A stretch of 64,000 bases of DNA from Sternotherus odoratus (GCA_032164245.1 JAVMKO010000003.1:39372890-39436889); one strand, 5' to 3'. Positions 24,200-37,223 are shown, counted from the first letter of the stretch. Numbers and translations: made by a program. The notes: generated from the sequence alone by a model not told the origin.

Positions 24200-25650
24200 C
24201 TGTCACAAAGATTCACAGGTTATAAGGCCAGAAGGGACAACTGTAATCATCTAATTTGATCTCCTTATAATACGGGTGGTAGGATTTACATGAATTAATT
24301 CCTGTTTGAACTAGACAAATATTTTAGAAAAACATCTAATACTGATTTTTAAATTTCCAGTTATAGAGAATCCATTAAAACTCTTGATAGGCTGTTCCAG
24401 TGGTTAAGCACCCTCATGGTTAAACATTGTGCCTTATTTCTAGTCCACATTTGTCTAACTTCCAATCTCCAGACTTTGAATTTTGTTCTGCCTTTGTCTG
24501 CTACATGGAAGAAGGTTCTGTTATGAAATTACACTTAGTTACTAATAGACTGTAGTCAAGTCACCCCCTAACTTTCTTTCTGATAAGCTAAATAGCTTGA
24601 TCTCCTTGAATCTATCACTATTAGACATGTTTTCTAATCATTTAATCATTCTCCTGGCTCTTCTCTGAATTCACTCCAGTTTATCAACATCATTCTTGAA
24701 TTGTTCACACCAGAAATGCACATGGTATTCCTGTAGTGACCACACTAGTGACATATATCGAGGTAAAATAACGTCTCTACTGATATTTGATATTCCCCGG
24801 TTTATACATCCAAGGACTGTATTAGCCCCTTTGGCCACGGCATTGCATTAGACACTCAAGGTTAGCTGATTATCGTCTATGAACCAAAGCCTTTTTCACA
24901 ATCACTGTTTCCCAATATGGAGTCCCACATCCCATAAATATGGTCTGTATTCATTGTTCCTTGAGTTAAAGCTTTACACTTTGTTTATACTGAACCACAT
25001 ATTGTTTGTTTGTGCCCAGCTTACAGAAGTGATCCAGATCTCTGTCTATTAGTGACCTATCCTGTTCATTATTTACCATTCTCCCAAACTTTGTGTCATT
25101 TGAAGACTTTCAGTGAGGAGTTTTTCTTCCTGGTTGTTTATAAATATGTCAAACAACTTAGGGCCACTAACAAATCTGTGCAGCACCCCACCAGAAACAC
25201 ACCTATTGTGTGATGATGATGATGATGATTCCCCATTTACAATCATATTTTGAAACCTAGCAGTTAGTCCGTTTTTAATCCATTTAATGTGTGCCACAAT
25301 GAATTCATATTTCTCTAGTTTCTAATCAAAATGTCATAATGTACTGAGTCAAATGCCTTCCTTAAGTCCAAATATATTATAGCAACATTATTACCTTTAT
25401 CAACCAAACCCGTAATCCAAAAAAAAAAATCAAGTTATTTTGACAATATCTATTTTCCATAAACTCATGTTAATTGGCATTAATTATAGTACCCTTCTTC
25501 AATTCTTTATTAATGAAGAATTGATTAATAATAATTAATTAGCTGCTCCATTATTTGTTCCAGGATTGATGTCAGGCAGGCAGACCTATAATTACCCAGG
25601 TTATTGCAATTACCCATGTAAAATATTGGCATGAACATTAACAGTCCAGA
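24200..25650 (-). mobile_element. CR1 LINE, old, reverse orientation
   Basis: About 1.45 kb of CR1-like ORF2 lies on the reverse strand. Reverse translation gives NNLGNYRSACLTSILEQIME (about 25525-25600), a hallmark near the RT N-terminus, and GVLHRFVSGPKLFDIFINNQ followed, after a frameshift, by text corresponding to the catalytic region ending LGEW (25073-25200). Towards 24200 the reverse strand continues into the C-terminal region. A (atg)n run at 25212-25230 sits inside it. Frameshifts and stops are frequent, so the copy is old and inactive. Confidence 0.8.
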
Positions 25651-26091
25651 AAGCTTCCCAGACAACTTTTTAAATCTCTTGGATGCAAGTTGCCTCAGAG
25701 GCATTCCCACACATGCACACAATGGGCACAAAAACTTTTGGCAGGTGGATCTAACAACATTTTCAGAACAAATTCCATGCATGTCTATAACTGTAAAATG
25801 AAGAAGATGACCATTACATTTAAGTCCCGGAGAGTGCCTCAAGCCTGCAATCTCCTGACCCCACATCTAAAAGCAGAAGAAACATGAACAACTGTGTGAA
25901 GGAAGTCACCCAGTCGGACAGACTACTGGAATGTGTTAGCTGTCAGTCAGCAGAAATATAATTCTGTGAGTGCATCTTAAGGGGAAAGTTAGATCTTGGG
26001 ATAGAAGCCCTTTAAAGAAATAGACATACGAATCATGGGATAATCCATGTTGTTTTATTCTGAACTGCTGTCTTTCAAGACTTTGTCCTTT

Positions 26092-26375
26092 TGGCTGTCT
26101 TCACTACCTGCCGGGTTGGCGGGTAGCGATTGATCGATTGGGGATCAATTTATCATGTCTCGTTTAGAAGCAATAAATCAATCACAAAAAGTGATTCCCA
26201 TCTCCAGCTCCAGCTCGCCAAGAGGTGCAAGTGGAGTTGATGGGGGAGCCCGCTGCCACTGTGAGGATGCCAGGTAAGTCGACCTAAGCTGTGCCAACTT
26301 CAGCTACGTTATTCACGTAGCTGTAATTGCGTATCTTAGGTCGAATCCCCTTCCCCTGCTAGTGTAGACCAGGCC
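26092..26375. mobile_element. Harbinger MITE (same family as 36567 and 36940)
   Basis: It shares its whole layout with the two MITEs near 36.6-37.2 kb: ggctgtcttcactacc at the left, cgggtagcgattgatcgatt, an agcaataaatcaatc segment, aggtgcaagtggagttgatg, the small palindrome tacgttattcacgta, and ctagtgtagaccaggcc at the right. Flanking trinucleotides read ttt on both sides. It is more diverged than the other copies and has no coding capacity. Confidence 0.7.
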
Positions 26376-28129
26376 TTTGAAGAGGCTGCATAGAAACAAC
26401 CACTAGAAAAGCAGTGAGTTGCTTCTCTTTAGTGTGCTCTTTTTTGCTACTGGAAGGGAATATTACCTTTTTATAAGACCAGTTTAGCAAGATGGTCATG
26501 TGGGTACCAAGAGGAGTTAGCTCACCTGCTTTATCTATTCTGGTCAGTTAAGAACATGTTGATATAAAGCTGTCATTTCCTGAAACACACTTAATTTCAA
26601 ACATATTTCTTCCCCTCCCTCAGAACTCTGGAAAGCTGACTGCAAGAACGATTGAGAACTGCAAGAAAGATTCATGCCCTTGTACAGACTCTGATTTTCC
26701 TGATCAGATCTGCCCAAGCTTGCATTAGACACAGGCAATCATCAGGTCCATGACCTGCTCTAAAACACTCATGCTAGCAGAATTACTCTCACTTCTTCTG
26801 GATAGGGAGGAACCCTCTTCTCTCAATACCAGACCCTTCTTTGACCTCAACAGATCATAAAAGGGTAAAGTTATTTCCCTGAATGGCCACTCTAGGAATA
26901 CAAAGAAGTTTGGAGAACAAATTCTCACTTAGATACATAATATTTACAAACTGACTTCCAATAATCTGAGAATTGGAATGTCTTGCAAAATGCATAAAAG
27001 AATAATAAATATTTGGATACAAAACTTCCCTTGCACCTTTGCTGTCTTTAATGTACCCAAATAAGCATGACAGACCAATAACTACTGGCATGTTTAAGGT
27101 ATTTCTGAATGTCACTTATATTCAACTCTTTATTTAAAACATCCTCTGGATAAATTGATACTTCAAAATTAGTTGCCATAAAACAACAGGTAATATGGTA
27201 AAAACATAAGATTTGAAAGCAATACAAGTTAAACAATCTTATGGGCTCTATTTTCATTCCCTTATGGACCTCTTAATACCAGTGAAAGGGGTTGTGTACA
27301 GGACAAAAATGGCATCTGGAGATTATTCCTGTTATAAACATATTCCCATTGTTGTAATTATCTGTATCTTAAATTCAGATGAATGTCAGAGATGAATGAA
27401 GACACTAAACCTCCCAGGAATAGTAATGTATTTTGGAGTTTTCTGGTCAGTAGAGGTGTGGGGAATAGTATATTAATATATTTTTCTAAACCTTAACCAA
27501 GTTTAATAGTCAGGAAATCCATTAGGGCTACAAACAAGTCACTTATTCTAAGTCTACTGTTGCGACATTTTAGGGGGACAAAAACATAATTCAACTTCAA
27601 TGGAAGGATGCCTTTGGAAGACATTCCACAAAGAAGCAATTTGTGTATTAATGACTTGGGAAAAGACATTTCCAGATGTCTTAGCTTTCCAAAAAATCAT
27701 TTACTGAATGCTCTCCAAACTTTGGAACAAGATTGTTGAGCATGTCACCAGACCAGATATGGACTAAAACTAAGTCCTGCTTTTACTGGTTTAATCTTTC
27801 CAGGCCTCTGGTTGAGAGTTAAGATTTAAATTCACACTCTTTGATTTTTCCTCCCCCTCGCCCCCCATTTTGGTTTCCTTCCATAAATCTTAGTGAGAGT
27901 GAGGACTCGTTGTTCCCATTATGTAATAAGATCTATGTGGAATTTGCAGCTTTTAAAATATAGCAATTTGCTATTGGAATTCCTTGCATGGTTTTTAATG
28001 CTTTGATTAACATAATTTGCCTTTTGTATAATCTATTGTATTGATCTTTGGAAAAGTAATGTTAAAAGTTTTAAAGGGAAAAGACTTAGCAGGTCTTGTC
28101 TTACGTGTTACAAAAGAAGTATATTGTCA
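26376..28129. other. Gene-free DNA
   Basis: I see no gene or identifiable element. The DNA is AT-rich with short open frames only. A pyrimidine-rich tract (cctccccctcgcccccc) lies near 27850. Confidence 0.5.
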
Positions 28130-28350
28130 TATATCTTTGAGGGCTTTGTCCAGTTTTTTTTAAACAATTCCATTGATGTGGCTTCTACCATTTCTCTTCA
28201 GAGACTGTTTCAGACTCTAGGATCTCATCTGTTCCTTACTGATATTCAACCTGTATTTTCATTTGCTCAGTGTAATAAGATTACTAATTAATCTTACTCC
28301 ATGTCACTCTTCTCCATCATTGGTGTTTACATCCTTCAGATATTTATATC
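28130..28350 (-). mobile_element. Ancient CR1/L3-like LINE 3' relic
   Basis: The forward text 'gactgtttcagactctagg', 'ctgatattcaacctg' and 'attgatgtggcttctaccat' is the reverse complement of a widely spread CR1/L3 3' region. Comparable but clearer text (gattccaccacttccc, cctaatatctaccctag) occurs in the CR1 copy at 49449-49698. It is highly diverged and assigned by pattern only. Confidence 0.5.
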
Positions 28351-29039
28351 TAGGCATTTATGAGGCACCCATCACCTTGTATCTTGTAGACATAGTGTTT
28401 CACATGTTGACATCTATCACAGTCAGCATCAACACAGTGGTGTGCTGACATCCATGCAAACAAAGGAACTTCCACAAAGCACATCCCTAACGACAGAAGC
28501 TACAGTCTTTGTGGGAGCTGTTCCTTGGTTTCATTAAAAAGCTTGCTTTATCTCTAATTGCATTTTCTTATTAGTTGTGTTGGAGAAGTTCTCATTGTTA
28601 GCGGTCCTCGGTGATTTGATTTTTCTTAGTTTAGTTTTCTTTATTGTTCTCCCAAAATATAAAATTTAATCAGCTTCTGTTTTACACTGATCTGTATGGT
28701 CATTAGAAAATGACTAGATCCACAGACGAGACCATCTCAGCATTGCAGCACCTAATGTTCACATACACTGCCATGTAATGGATTCCACAGTTAGGTGCCC
28801 AGGTTCCTATATAATGGGTGGCAAGGTTTAGGTGCCTAAGAATGGGATAAACAAAAGCCAGCAAGCTGAGCAGGGAACGGTCTAATATAGCTAATACGAA
28901 ATGCTGAAGATGTGGCCTAACCTACCCCAAAGGAATTTAGGCCCCTAAATCCAGGATAGAGGGAGGTGTCTATCTCTGCTTGAGATTCACAACCATGAAT
29001 CCTCTTCTGGAATTAGGTGCCTGTGCCCTTTCTCATAAA

Positions 29040-29165
29040 AACTTTTAGCTAAGTGATTAGAGAACTCACCCAGGGTATGGGATTCCTGGGTGTGAATCCC
29101 CATACTGGGTGATGTTGAGGAGTGGTTTAAATCCATGTCTCCTATTGCACAGAAGACTTCCCTAA
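29040..29165 (+). repeat. Possible tRNA-derived SINE segment
   Basis: The text tttagctaagtgattagag resembles a Pol III A box, and gggtgtgaatcccc about 40 bp downstream resembles a B box, as in tRNA-derived SINE heads. The segment does not fold into a full tRNA, so it is not called as a tRNA gene. The flanks (28351-29039 and 29166-31479) hold no gene. A weak MITE-like block with agctctattgacttcaatac lies near 29660-29720. Confidence 0.35.
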
Positions 29166-31479
29166 GCACTCATCTAAGGAAGAGCCTGGAGTAGGGCCCT
29201 CTCACTCTCTCCTGTTCAAACTATTCTACTTAATACGAATACTTAAATGTTCCTTATAACATGGACACTAGCCTTCCTCCCTCTGACTTGAGCTGACCTA
29301 CAGAGTCATTCTTGCTCTTTCTCTAGACTAGTAACTACTGAGAAGGAATTTGGGTTGGTTAGGCAGCAACTGAGCAGGTGGTTTGAAGTTCTACATTTTG
29401 GATTTAGGTACACTTTGGATTTCAAGAACACTTTTCCACAACAGCAATAGACCAATCAGAATCATGTGACAACTTTCCAGCTATTAGACCAATAGATTTT
29501 GGATCAAGTCAGAAGGTTACAGCAGTATATGCTGAGCTATCCATATGGACTCTTGGCCTTGTGTGGATCCCCATTTATCTCAGTTGGGCTCCATTCAGGC
29601 TTAAGAATCCATCTATGTGGATCAACTTGCAGGACTGGGAGCAGACCTTCAATGGTGTAAATTGGGATAGCTCTATTGACTTCAATACAGCTACACCCAT
29701 TGAAGCCCACAAGAAACTGACCCATGTTATCTGAGGCCTTCATCACACAGAGACTTATGCACATGCTTAACTTTAAGTTCTAGTGGCCTTAGCCAAAGCC
29801 ATTGAGTTATTCTACAATGGGACAACTCACACACCTAAAGGTTAAAACGGGGTTTGTTTGTTTGTTTTTGCAGGATCAGGGCTTTTGTTCATAATTTAAG
29901 TTAATGCAAACTGTTTATTGGCTACAAAGAAAACCTTTAAAGGATATTTCCTGACTTTTTAAGTTTTATTCTTCTCTGAAATGTACCTTATAATTGCCTG
30001 AAATAGTCAACATAAACATTGACAAACCGATGTGCAGTTAACCTCCAAGGTGCAAATCCCTTGCAGTGTCTTCTCGTGATCTTCAAATTCCAAACAAACT
30101 GTTCAAAGTGATAAAATACACATAAAGTTGAAGAAATAACTTCTTGGATTAAGCACAAGGTTGAAAGAAAAGTCACAAAAAGTTTAGGAGTTTTAATAAT
30201 AAACTATTAACATTTTAAGGATGTTTTATAAATAATAGATGAATCTATCATTTATTAATAATTAATAAATCACTTTCTCTCTGCATAGAACAATACAGTG
30301 GCCAACATCCTTTAGTCAGCTGGAGACAATGTTTCAACATTAAGGTGATTGATCCATGCCCTTCTTTTAAGACTTTACCACATTATTTCTTGAAATGAAC
30401 TTGTATTTCTTGCACAAGCTAGGAATCCTCAAGAGCAAAACACTTTAGCAGATGAAGAATTTGCCAGCAATACTGGCTGTAGATCTCAATGTCAAAAGGA
30501 AGTATGGTAGTTTATTAAAGATAACTTGAAAAATATGCATCAGCAAATAGAAAATTTAATAAAAGCCCCTTTATTCATCTATACTAGCTTCTCTCTAAAA
30601 TTAGTTTTGTGATTTTACTTGAAAGAAACTGTAACAAAAAGAACTGAATAATACCCATAAAAGAGAATTTGTAATTAACCATTTTAACCTAACCATCTAG
30701 TAGAACCATCTCTCTCTGTGCAGACATTTCTGGTCCTTGCAAAACATGACATTTTCTGTTCTAATTATACCTACAAAGCTGGTAGCTAAATTTAACTCTT
30801 GAATTTGATTCATATTTATTATTATCAATATTAAAACCCCTCTTAGAATTTCAAATATTTTTTTCTAGAAACTTTGCTAAAAGAATATTTTAGTCCCTCA
30901 AGCCTTTGACACACATCTTCAACAACATAGCATGTCTCTGATCTGTTCCCTTTCAGACAGCAACAGGACATATGGCCCCAGGGTTTAATATCCCTCAGAC
31001 TTTATTGTTCATCAGCTGACACAATTTCCACAATTCCTAAAACCACTAGAAATATGTAAATAATAATTTTTAAGGAGTTTTGTCACTGTTTGATTTCTAT
31101 CACAGTATTTCTGGATTGCTGGTAAAAAGACATTGCTTCTTATTGGAACCAACTTAGTTATTGTACAGATGTTTGGTACTGTACAGAATAATTTCTAAGT
31201 TTAAAAACGATGAAACCTATATATCTCACCATCCTATCAGTGTTATGTATATTATAGGTGGAGCTGGTAGTTCTGCCTATAATTTAGGTTGCCCACTACT
31301 TTCAAATTATAGGGCCCTATTTTCAGTTGCTTATACCTTTGCCAAACTGACTATTCAGGCTGAAATTTTCCATGCTGCATGTCTTCCTTAAAATGACTTT
31401 CAGTTTAAATGGTTCCGTTGTTTCTGAGAATGAGATTAGGGGAAAATATGTTGCCATTTGTTTGTTTGTTTTAAAAAGT

Positions 31480-31760
31480 CAGCTTTTTAGGAAGCTCTGG
31501 CCCTTCCATGTTTTGGAGCAGGGACTTGCAATTTGGCAGGTGGGTTACCCTGATGTTAGGGAGATGCTTTTTGCCATACCTGTGAAAACTGACCCAAATT
31601 TGGCCAAATTATAAGTCTTTGAAAAATTCCAATTTTCACATGCACAATAGAGACTTGCTAAAGTTTGGCAGCTATATTCTCTGAAGGTTTCATCTGTACT
31701 GGGCATTCTCCAGCCCAGGGATGCATGTGCTGAAGAGGACTTTTTCCTACAATTGGTCCT
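31480..31760 (+). repeat. Dispersed repeat, copy 2
   Basis: This is the diverged partner of 12940-13230. Matching landmarks in the same order are: gggacttgcaatttggcagg, 'gttagggagatgctttttgc', 'aaatttggccaaattataag' and 'ggcagctatattctctgaag'. Recognising the two copies defines a repeat at least 280 bp long. No open frame is conserved between the copies. Confidence 0.65.
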
Positions 31761-31799
31761 CCATGCTGCTATGGCACCAGGCATCAAACTGGGAGCAAG

Positions 31800-32450
31800 G
31801 GAACTTTCTCTGCTAATGTCCAGGAAGCATGTAGGATGGGGAGGCTGCAGCCTGAGTCAAATGCAGTGGGTAATATGAGAAAATGGGGAGAAGAGATTGT
31901 AGAAGCCAGGGGAGGGGAAGGACAGAGGTGGTGTGTGCATAGGTGGTAGGTGGCTAAGGATAGAGGGGGCTCAATCCTTTCTCCAGATCTATCTCTGTCT
32001 TATCATTTTCTGAGCCACTGTGCCACCCACATACATGCCCAGCTCAGCAGGTGAATGGCCACATCTGGCAGTGCCAGGGGCAGGAAGAGCACAGGGTGAG
32101 GTGTCATGGGGGGAGGGCCCTGCCTGTGCATGGCCACATGCATCAGATAAATGCAGGGGCAGGCTCCTCTAAACCTGCGAGTGGTGAGAGCCAATGGGCT
32201 GGAACAAGGAGCTGGGTCCAGCCCAGTGTGACAGAAGCCATGGCTGTAGGGCAGGCTCAGAGTCCCATAGAATGTTTTTCACCAGCCAGCTATGGGTGTG
32301 GATAGGAGTCAGTGAGGAAAGAGGATATATGACTGCAGAGGGGTAGGAGTTAGGGGATTAGATAACAGCAGAGAGGAAAGGACTCCAGAAGCTAAGTGTG
32401 GGGAACTGGACAGAAGCAGAGAAGAGGGGGCAGGATGAGGTCACAGAGGA
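31800..32450 (+). repeat. Purine-rich tail after dispersed repeat copy 2
   Basis: The forward strand is strongly enriched in G and A (gaagccaggggaggggaagg; ggaaaggactccagaagct), as is 13630-14215 after copy 1. The unit structure is weak. It may be the variable part of the same element. No gene is present; short frames lack any domain. Confidence 0.4.
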
Positions 32451-32454
32451 AAAG

Positions 32455-33815
32455 GGTCTCTAAACACTAGAGCACAATCATGCTCCAGAGTATGGGATCA
32501 AACCCAGGAGTCCTCAGTGTCTACATTCCTCTGCTGTCTGCAAATAGCTATAAAACCTACCAGTAAAGTGTCTCATCTAGTCCACCTAGGTAATAGCGAA
32601 CTAGTATTATCATGTATTCCTTTAGTCGGGCAGTAGAGGTCTAAGCTGTAGATCTAATGAGGCAAACCCTGCTGATTACCCACATGTCACAAATCCAATT
32701 GCTTTGCCTTGCTAGCCACCCACCAGATTTCTGTGAAGAGCCCGGTTGCTGGATCCTGGCTGTTTCAAGCCTCCCGGAGCCTGAATGAAGACCAGCCACT
32801 GTGTCTCTCATGGGGTCCTAGGCACACTCTTGAGACACAGATCTGCTGTCTAGCATCTTTTCCTCTGAACTTAGTCATGCTGGCCAGCCGCCTAGCCCCT
32901 CTGGGCTCAATGCTCACCCTCCTAACACATCCTCTCCCCAAACTCCACCCGGGACTGTGAGCCTTCTGAGTTACATTTGATTTTCTCAGGAGGCATGTGG
33001 TTGTTGTGAAGCACATAACATACAGACACTTTGCACAGAAGTCCAACATGTTTTTATGTTTGCAATATGCACAAAGAGAAGTGTAGTATGCGGAAGATTA
33101 ATGTGACGGCAATCGCTAGAGGACGTAGTTACGCTTCTAAGTCGCCTCCAGGGTACGGCATAATGAAAGTTATCAGCTTGGGAATGGCCTTGTGTTCCTG
33201 TTATCTCATGTGTATGTGTCTGAGAAGAGATTCTCAGCTGTGTGAGCTGTTTACTTGGTCTGTGTGAATGTCAGCTTGTGTGAAACTAAATAGGTAAACT
33301 GAGGCAGGAATGCTAAACAAAGCAGAATGGCATATAATCAACAAGTGCAGGACAGCGTGTAATCAACCAACAGGTGCTTGCCTGCTTGCTATTCATGAGA
33401 TATGTGTATATATGAGATGTAAATGTGTGGGTGCATTTAAGCCCATTAAAGTGATAGGTTATAATTCCAACACAGTCCTCAATAAGTAAGGAAGCAAAAT
33501 CCATTTATTTATGTCTGAATCACAGCAACATTTTCAGAAGCATGTTTGATCCAGTGCTATCTTTGGGGACTCAACAGCTAAGCTCCAAGTGCCCTGGAAC
33601 ACATCGTCCATCCATCTTCTTTCTGGCCATATGCTGCCATGATGATCTGCCACCATTGCCTGTATGATAAGTTTCTCAAGATTATTTCTCTCTATGCTTG
33701 ACATCACCAAAGTAAATAAGTTGGCAACCGGTTATTTTTGACAGCATGGTCTGCTTCTCTCCAAAACTATTTCTAACTCAAGCACTTGTTATACTATAAA
33801 AACAAGACTAACAGG
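32455..33815. other. Gene-free DNA with a possible reverse SINE head
   Basis: Near 32490-32515 the text gggatcaaacccaggagtcc looks like a reversed Pol III B box. I could not find a full SINE around it. The rest, to 33815, shows no gene or named repeat. Confidence 0.35.
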
Positions 33816-33819
33816 ATCT

Positions 33820-34480
33820 TATAAGAGGGATAAGGCAAAAATGCCACATTTATTGTAAATATAGAAAAAACCCACAATTCTATGTTACTATTATTCCTCT
33901 ATGTATTCATATCCATTCATACAATCATTCATACAAGTTTTGCACAGATGTTATAATTACCAGCCTAAGAAGTTGCTCGTGACAGAGTACTGGCCAGGTA
34001 GCCTATACATGAGTGGAGCGGAGTCCGGGTCAGATGCGTATCCGATGCTGCTGGCGGTTAGTGGCAGAATGAGACTCAGGGTTCCCAGTCTTTAGAGTCT
34101 ATTTTTATAGGATTTTGTTCCTATACCAGTCCATTGGAGTTGCTTTGTCGTGCTGTTTGTCATGATGACTCCATGATGGCTGTCAGGTGCTTGTCAGTTC
34201 TCTCCTCCTTTGAGATGTTCCGGTGGATTCCAGTTTGCCCTCTGGGGGTCCCTGGTTGTTTCCACTTGACACCTTCTTCGGCCAATCTACACTGGATTCT
34301 TCGGCTCTTAGGCTGGCAACTCCCTAACCATTCATTCATCATTTAAACCAAGCACTCATTCACATGTCTTCTTTAACTTAATCACATTTATTTTATTGTC
34401 TTCTTAACTTTCAGGGTGTTACTAATCTATTTGAGACACCCTGTTTGTTTATAAAACTACAGAGGGTGGGAGTCTCTATG
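33820..34480 (-). mobile_element. Probable LTR-retroelement relic
   Basis: The block has mixed composition unlike its AT-rich flanks and resembles a reverse-oriented retroviral LTR from memory of turtle genomes, for example cgtgacagagtactggccag and catgatgactccatgatgg. A reverse-strand AATAAA-type signal is present as tttattg near 33850. I could not find paired TG/CA ends with a TSD, so this is a low-confidence assignment and the ends are approximate. Confidence 0.35.
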
Positions 34481-34510
34481 TACTGTTACTATTGTAATGT
34501 ATCAATTACA

Positions 34511-34645
34511 ACTTATCGCCTTGGTCTTAGAGTCAATTAACAGCTTAGAACACATTTATATAGATACAGTCAGCAGTGCAGAGTCAATTAACAGCTTACA
34601 AACTTTAGCTTACAAACTTTACATAGATACAGTCAGCAGCTTGCC
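34511..34645. repeat. Tandem duplication of about 66-68 bp
   Basis: The words agagtcaattaacagctta (34528 and 34579 regions) and atagatacagtcagcag (34560 and 34622 regions) each occur twice in the same order, with an additional local doubling of agcttacaaacttta. It borders the LTR-like block and may belong to its promoter region, where such duplications are common. Confidence 0.6.
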
Positions 34646-34719
34646 TTCTTTAAGATGGCTTTCAAATATACCTACACACTTGTCATCTTTTCCATTCAGG
34701 AGATAGGCAAAAGTCTGTT

Positions 34720-36520
34720 CAAATGCCATATCAAAAATACTTTAATTTTGTCTTTTTCAGCAGCACTAATTTTCCACAATTCACATCTGTAAACTGATAT
34801 GGAAAAAAATAAGCTTTTCACCAAACAAACATTTTGAGATTCCATTGCGTTTCCCAACTTTAGTAAAAGATGCCCTGGCTGAGCAAGCCATTCCTAGTCT
34901 TCTTCTCATTTCTTTGGAACAACCTCCATGGATGAATATATGTGACCCCAGATAATCAAATTAATCTGCTGCTCTACAACTTGACTGTTAATCATGATGT
35001 CTGCTTGCAACTTGTTTTTTGTTAAAGGTGACAACATACCTGCATTTTGTTTTTGCTTCATTCATAGAGAGTCCACATTCTTTCCTAACTGTTTTAACAG
35101 ACTCCAACATTCATTGCATTGCATCAGCGGTTGTAGCAAAGAACATCATGTCATCAGTATATTTGAGGTCAGTAAAGAGATGTCCACCAGTGGAAATCCT
35201 AGTTCTTTCCATTTTGTCAAAACCTCCTGGGATTTGTCTCATAACTGATTTGGTGTACCTGTTGATAAAGAGAAGACATTCTTCTCACACTTTGTCCAGT
35301 GTTGGTGTTGGTGTTGCCTGCTGCTATTCGCACCATAGTCTGTTTTTGACAGTAGATACTTGCAATGAGTTCTAAGAAGTGCTTTGGTATCCTGATGTCT
35401 GTCAGTATTCTTCATAGTCTGTCATGTTGTGTGGTATTGAACACTCTGGAGTAGTCAATGAAACACATGATCAGTGGATGATTATATTTCCTGCATTTTC
35501 CAATTATGTGACAGGTGTTCATAATTTGATCTGTGCCTCATCCCTCTCTGAAACTAACTTTTTGTGATGGCACTTTTACTTATCCCATTTGCTTCATGAA
35601 ATCCTGAATTATGTAGAACCAAACTTTGCTTGTGTAGAATATTAGGGAGATGATACAAATGTTACTATACATATACTTAGTCTCCTTTCTTTGAAAAGGG
35701 CAGAAATATTCCCTTCCTCCCATCATCTGGCCAATTTCTAGATATCTATACGATGCTGCACATGATCAGTACCACAGTCTCCAATCACTTTAACAGTTCT
35801 TCTAGTACATTATCCAACCCAATTCTTTCCCGGGCTTCATTTTCATAATAGCAAATACCACTTTCACAAGATTGACAGCTCCTGCTCTGTATTCTCTTTC
35901 CTGTCTCTCACTATTGTAAATGGTTCTGATGAGGCATACAGATAGACACAGTAATCTCTCCACAGGCACTTGATATCATCACCTTCCATTAGGATTCTGC
36001 CATCGTGATCTTTTATTATATTCAATCACAGAGAAAATAATTGGTAAGAAGTCTGACCACTGTGAACCAAACTTCTGTATTATTTGCTTCTTTGTAATTC
36101 TCAAAGTCCATTCATTTTGCTCTTATATATTCATTCTCATCTTACTCAGTTTGCCTTTGGATCTGCCTGCTTAGATCCTTGTATTCTGTCCTACTTTCTT
36201 CTGACTTCAAGCCATTCTTTGTCATTGTCATTTTTTCACTAGCTCAAACATTGTCTCCAATAACCATAGTGCAGTCTGACACTGACTTTTCGGAACGTGT
36301 TTGACAGCTTTGAGCATTATAGTTTTCATTTTATTCCAAAGTTCATGCAGGTTGATCACCGCTTTCACTTGTGACAGTACTTTGAAACCATTCTGGACAG
36401 AAATCAGACAGTTTTTGCAAAATTCATTTGCAAACTTAACACCATTAATTTGGGCTTGAATAGGGACTGGGAGACGCTGGCTCACTATAAAAGCAATTTT
36501 CCCTCTCTTGGTATTGATAC
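34720..36520 (-). pseudogene. RTE-like (BovB-related) LINE pol fossil
   Basis: Reverse-strand motifs appear in the expected order. First is the segment after the endonuclease, with LWNKMKTIMLKAVKHVPK (36300-36360). Next are FREG followed by GTDQIMNT and then MCFIDYSRVFNT (35430-35565), matching RT blocks with an F-x-D-Y core. A YTDDMMFFA catalytic box lies at about 35138-35164. A distal INLIIWGHIYSS segment with downstream GMA (about 34860-34960) resembles the post-RT region. Clade assignment to RTE rests on these block patterns. Stops and frameshifts are numerous, so it is inactive. The element lies directly beside the inverted-pair insertion at 36537. Confidence 0.6.
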
Positions 36521-36566
36521 CTCCTCATTAATTATTAAGAAAGTGAGGAATACTTGTAGCACCTAA

Positions 36567-36855
36567 GGGCTCGTCTTCACTACCACGGTCCGGGATTGAT
36601 CTTCTGGTGATCAATTTATCGTGTCTGGTTAAGATGCAATAAATCGATTGCCTGCAGCTCCTCCGTCAACTCCGGAACTCCAGCTTGCCGGGAGGTGCAA
36701 GCTGGAGTCGACGGGGGAGCGCACCGCCACCTGCTGCTGCCGTGGGGATGGGCGGGTAGTCGGCGGCAGATACACAAACTTCAGCTACGTGATTCACGTA
36801 GCTGAAGTTGCGTATCTGCCGTCGATCCCCCCCCCCCGCTAGTGAGGACAAGCCC
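36567..36855. mobile_element. Harbinger MITE
   Basis: The 289-bp element begins gggctcgtcttcacta and ends tagtgaggacaagccc. It is bounded by taa (36564-36566) and tta (36856-36858). The matching uninterrupted site is visible in the other arm at about 37488-37503 (reverse gcaccttagagac), which shows that a single tta was duplicated and one copy later changed. A 3-bp TWA duplication is diagnostic of PIF/Harbinger. The interior has aataaatcgattg, aggtgcaagctggagtcgac and a palindrome around tacgtgattcacgta. Confidence 0.85.
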
Positions 36856-36939
36856 TTAGAGACTAACTAGTTTATTTCAGCATAAGCTTTCGTGGGCTAT
36901 AGCTCACTTCATTAGATGCATAGACTGGAACAGAAGTAA

Positions 36940-37223
36940 GGGTACATCTTCACTACCCACCGAATCGGCGGGTAGCCATCGATCTTCTGGCGATCGATTT
37001 CTCGTGTCTTATGAAGACGTGAGAAATCGATCGCTCGCGGCACCCCCGTTGACTCTGGAACTCCAGCTTGCCGGGAGGCGCAAGCTGGAGTCAACGGGGG
37101 AGCGTGCCTCCAACCGCCGCCGCCATGAGGACGAGCAGTAAGTCAGCTGCAGATACGCGAACTTCAGCTACGTGAAGCTGTGTATCTGCAGTTGATCCCC
37201 GCCCCCGTAGTGAAGACCAGCCC
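36940..37223. mobile_element. Harbinger MITE, second insertion in the same arm
   Basis: The 284-bp element begins gggtacatcttcactacc and ends tagtgaagaccagccc. It is flanked by exact taa duplications (36937-36939 and 37224-37226). The empty site is present in the forward arm near 37420-37437 (reverse gaacagaagtaagatac). It shares the interior layout of 36567-36855 and belongs to the same family. Both inserted after the inverted-pair element had formed. Confidence 0.85.

Noticed and set aside
29040..29115. A tRNA gene.
   Set aside because: A-box-like and B-box-like words are present, but no cloverleaf, anticodon arm or terminator can be formed. It fits a SINE head better.
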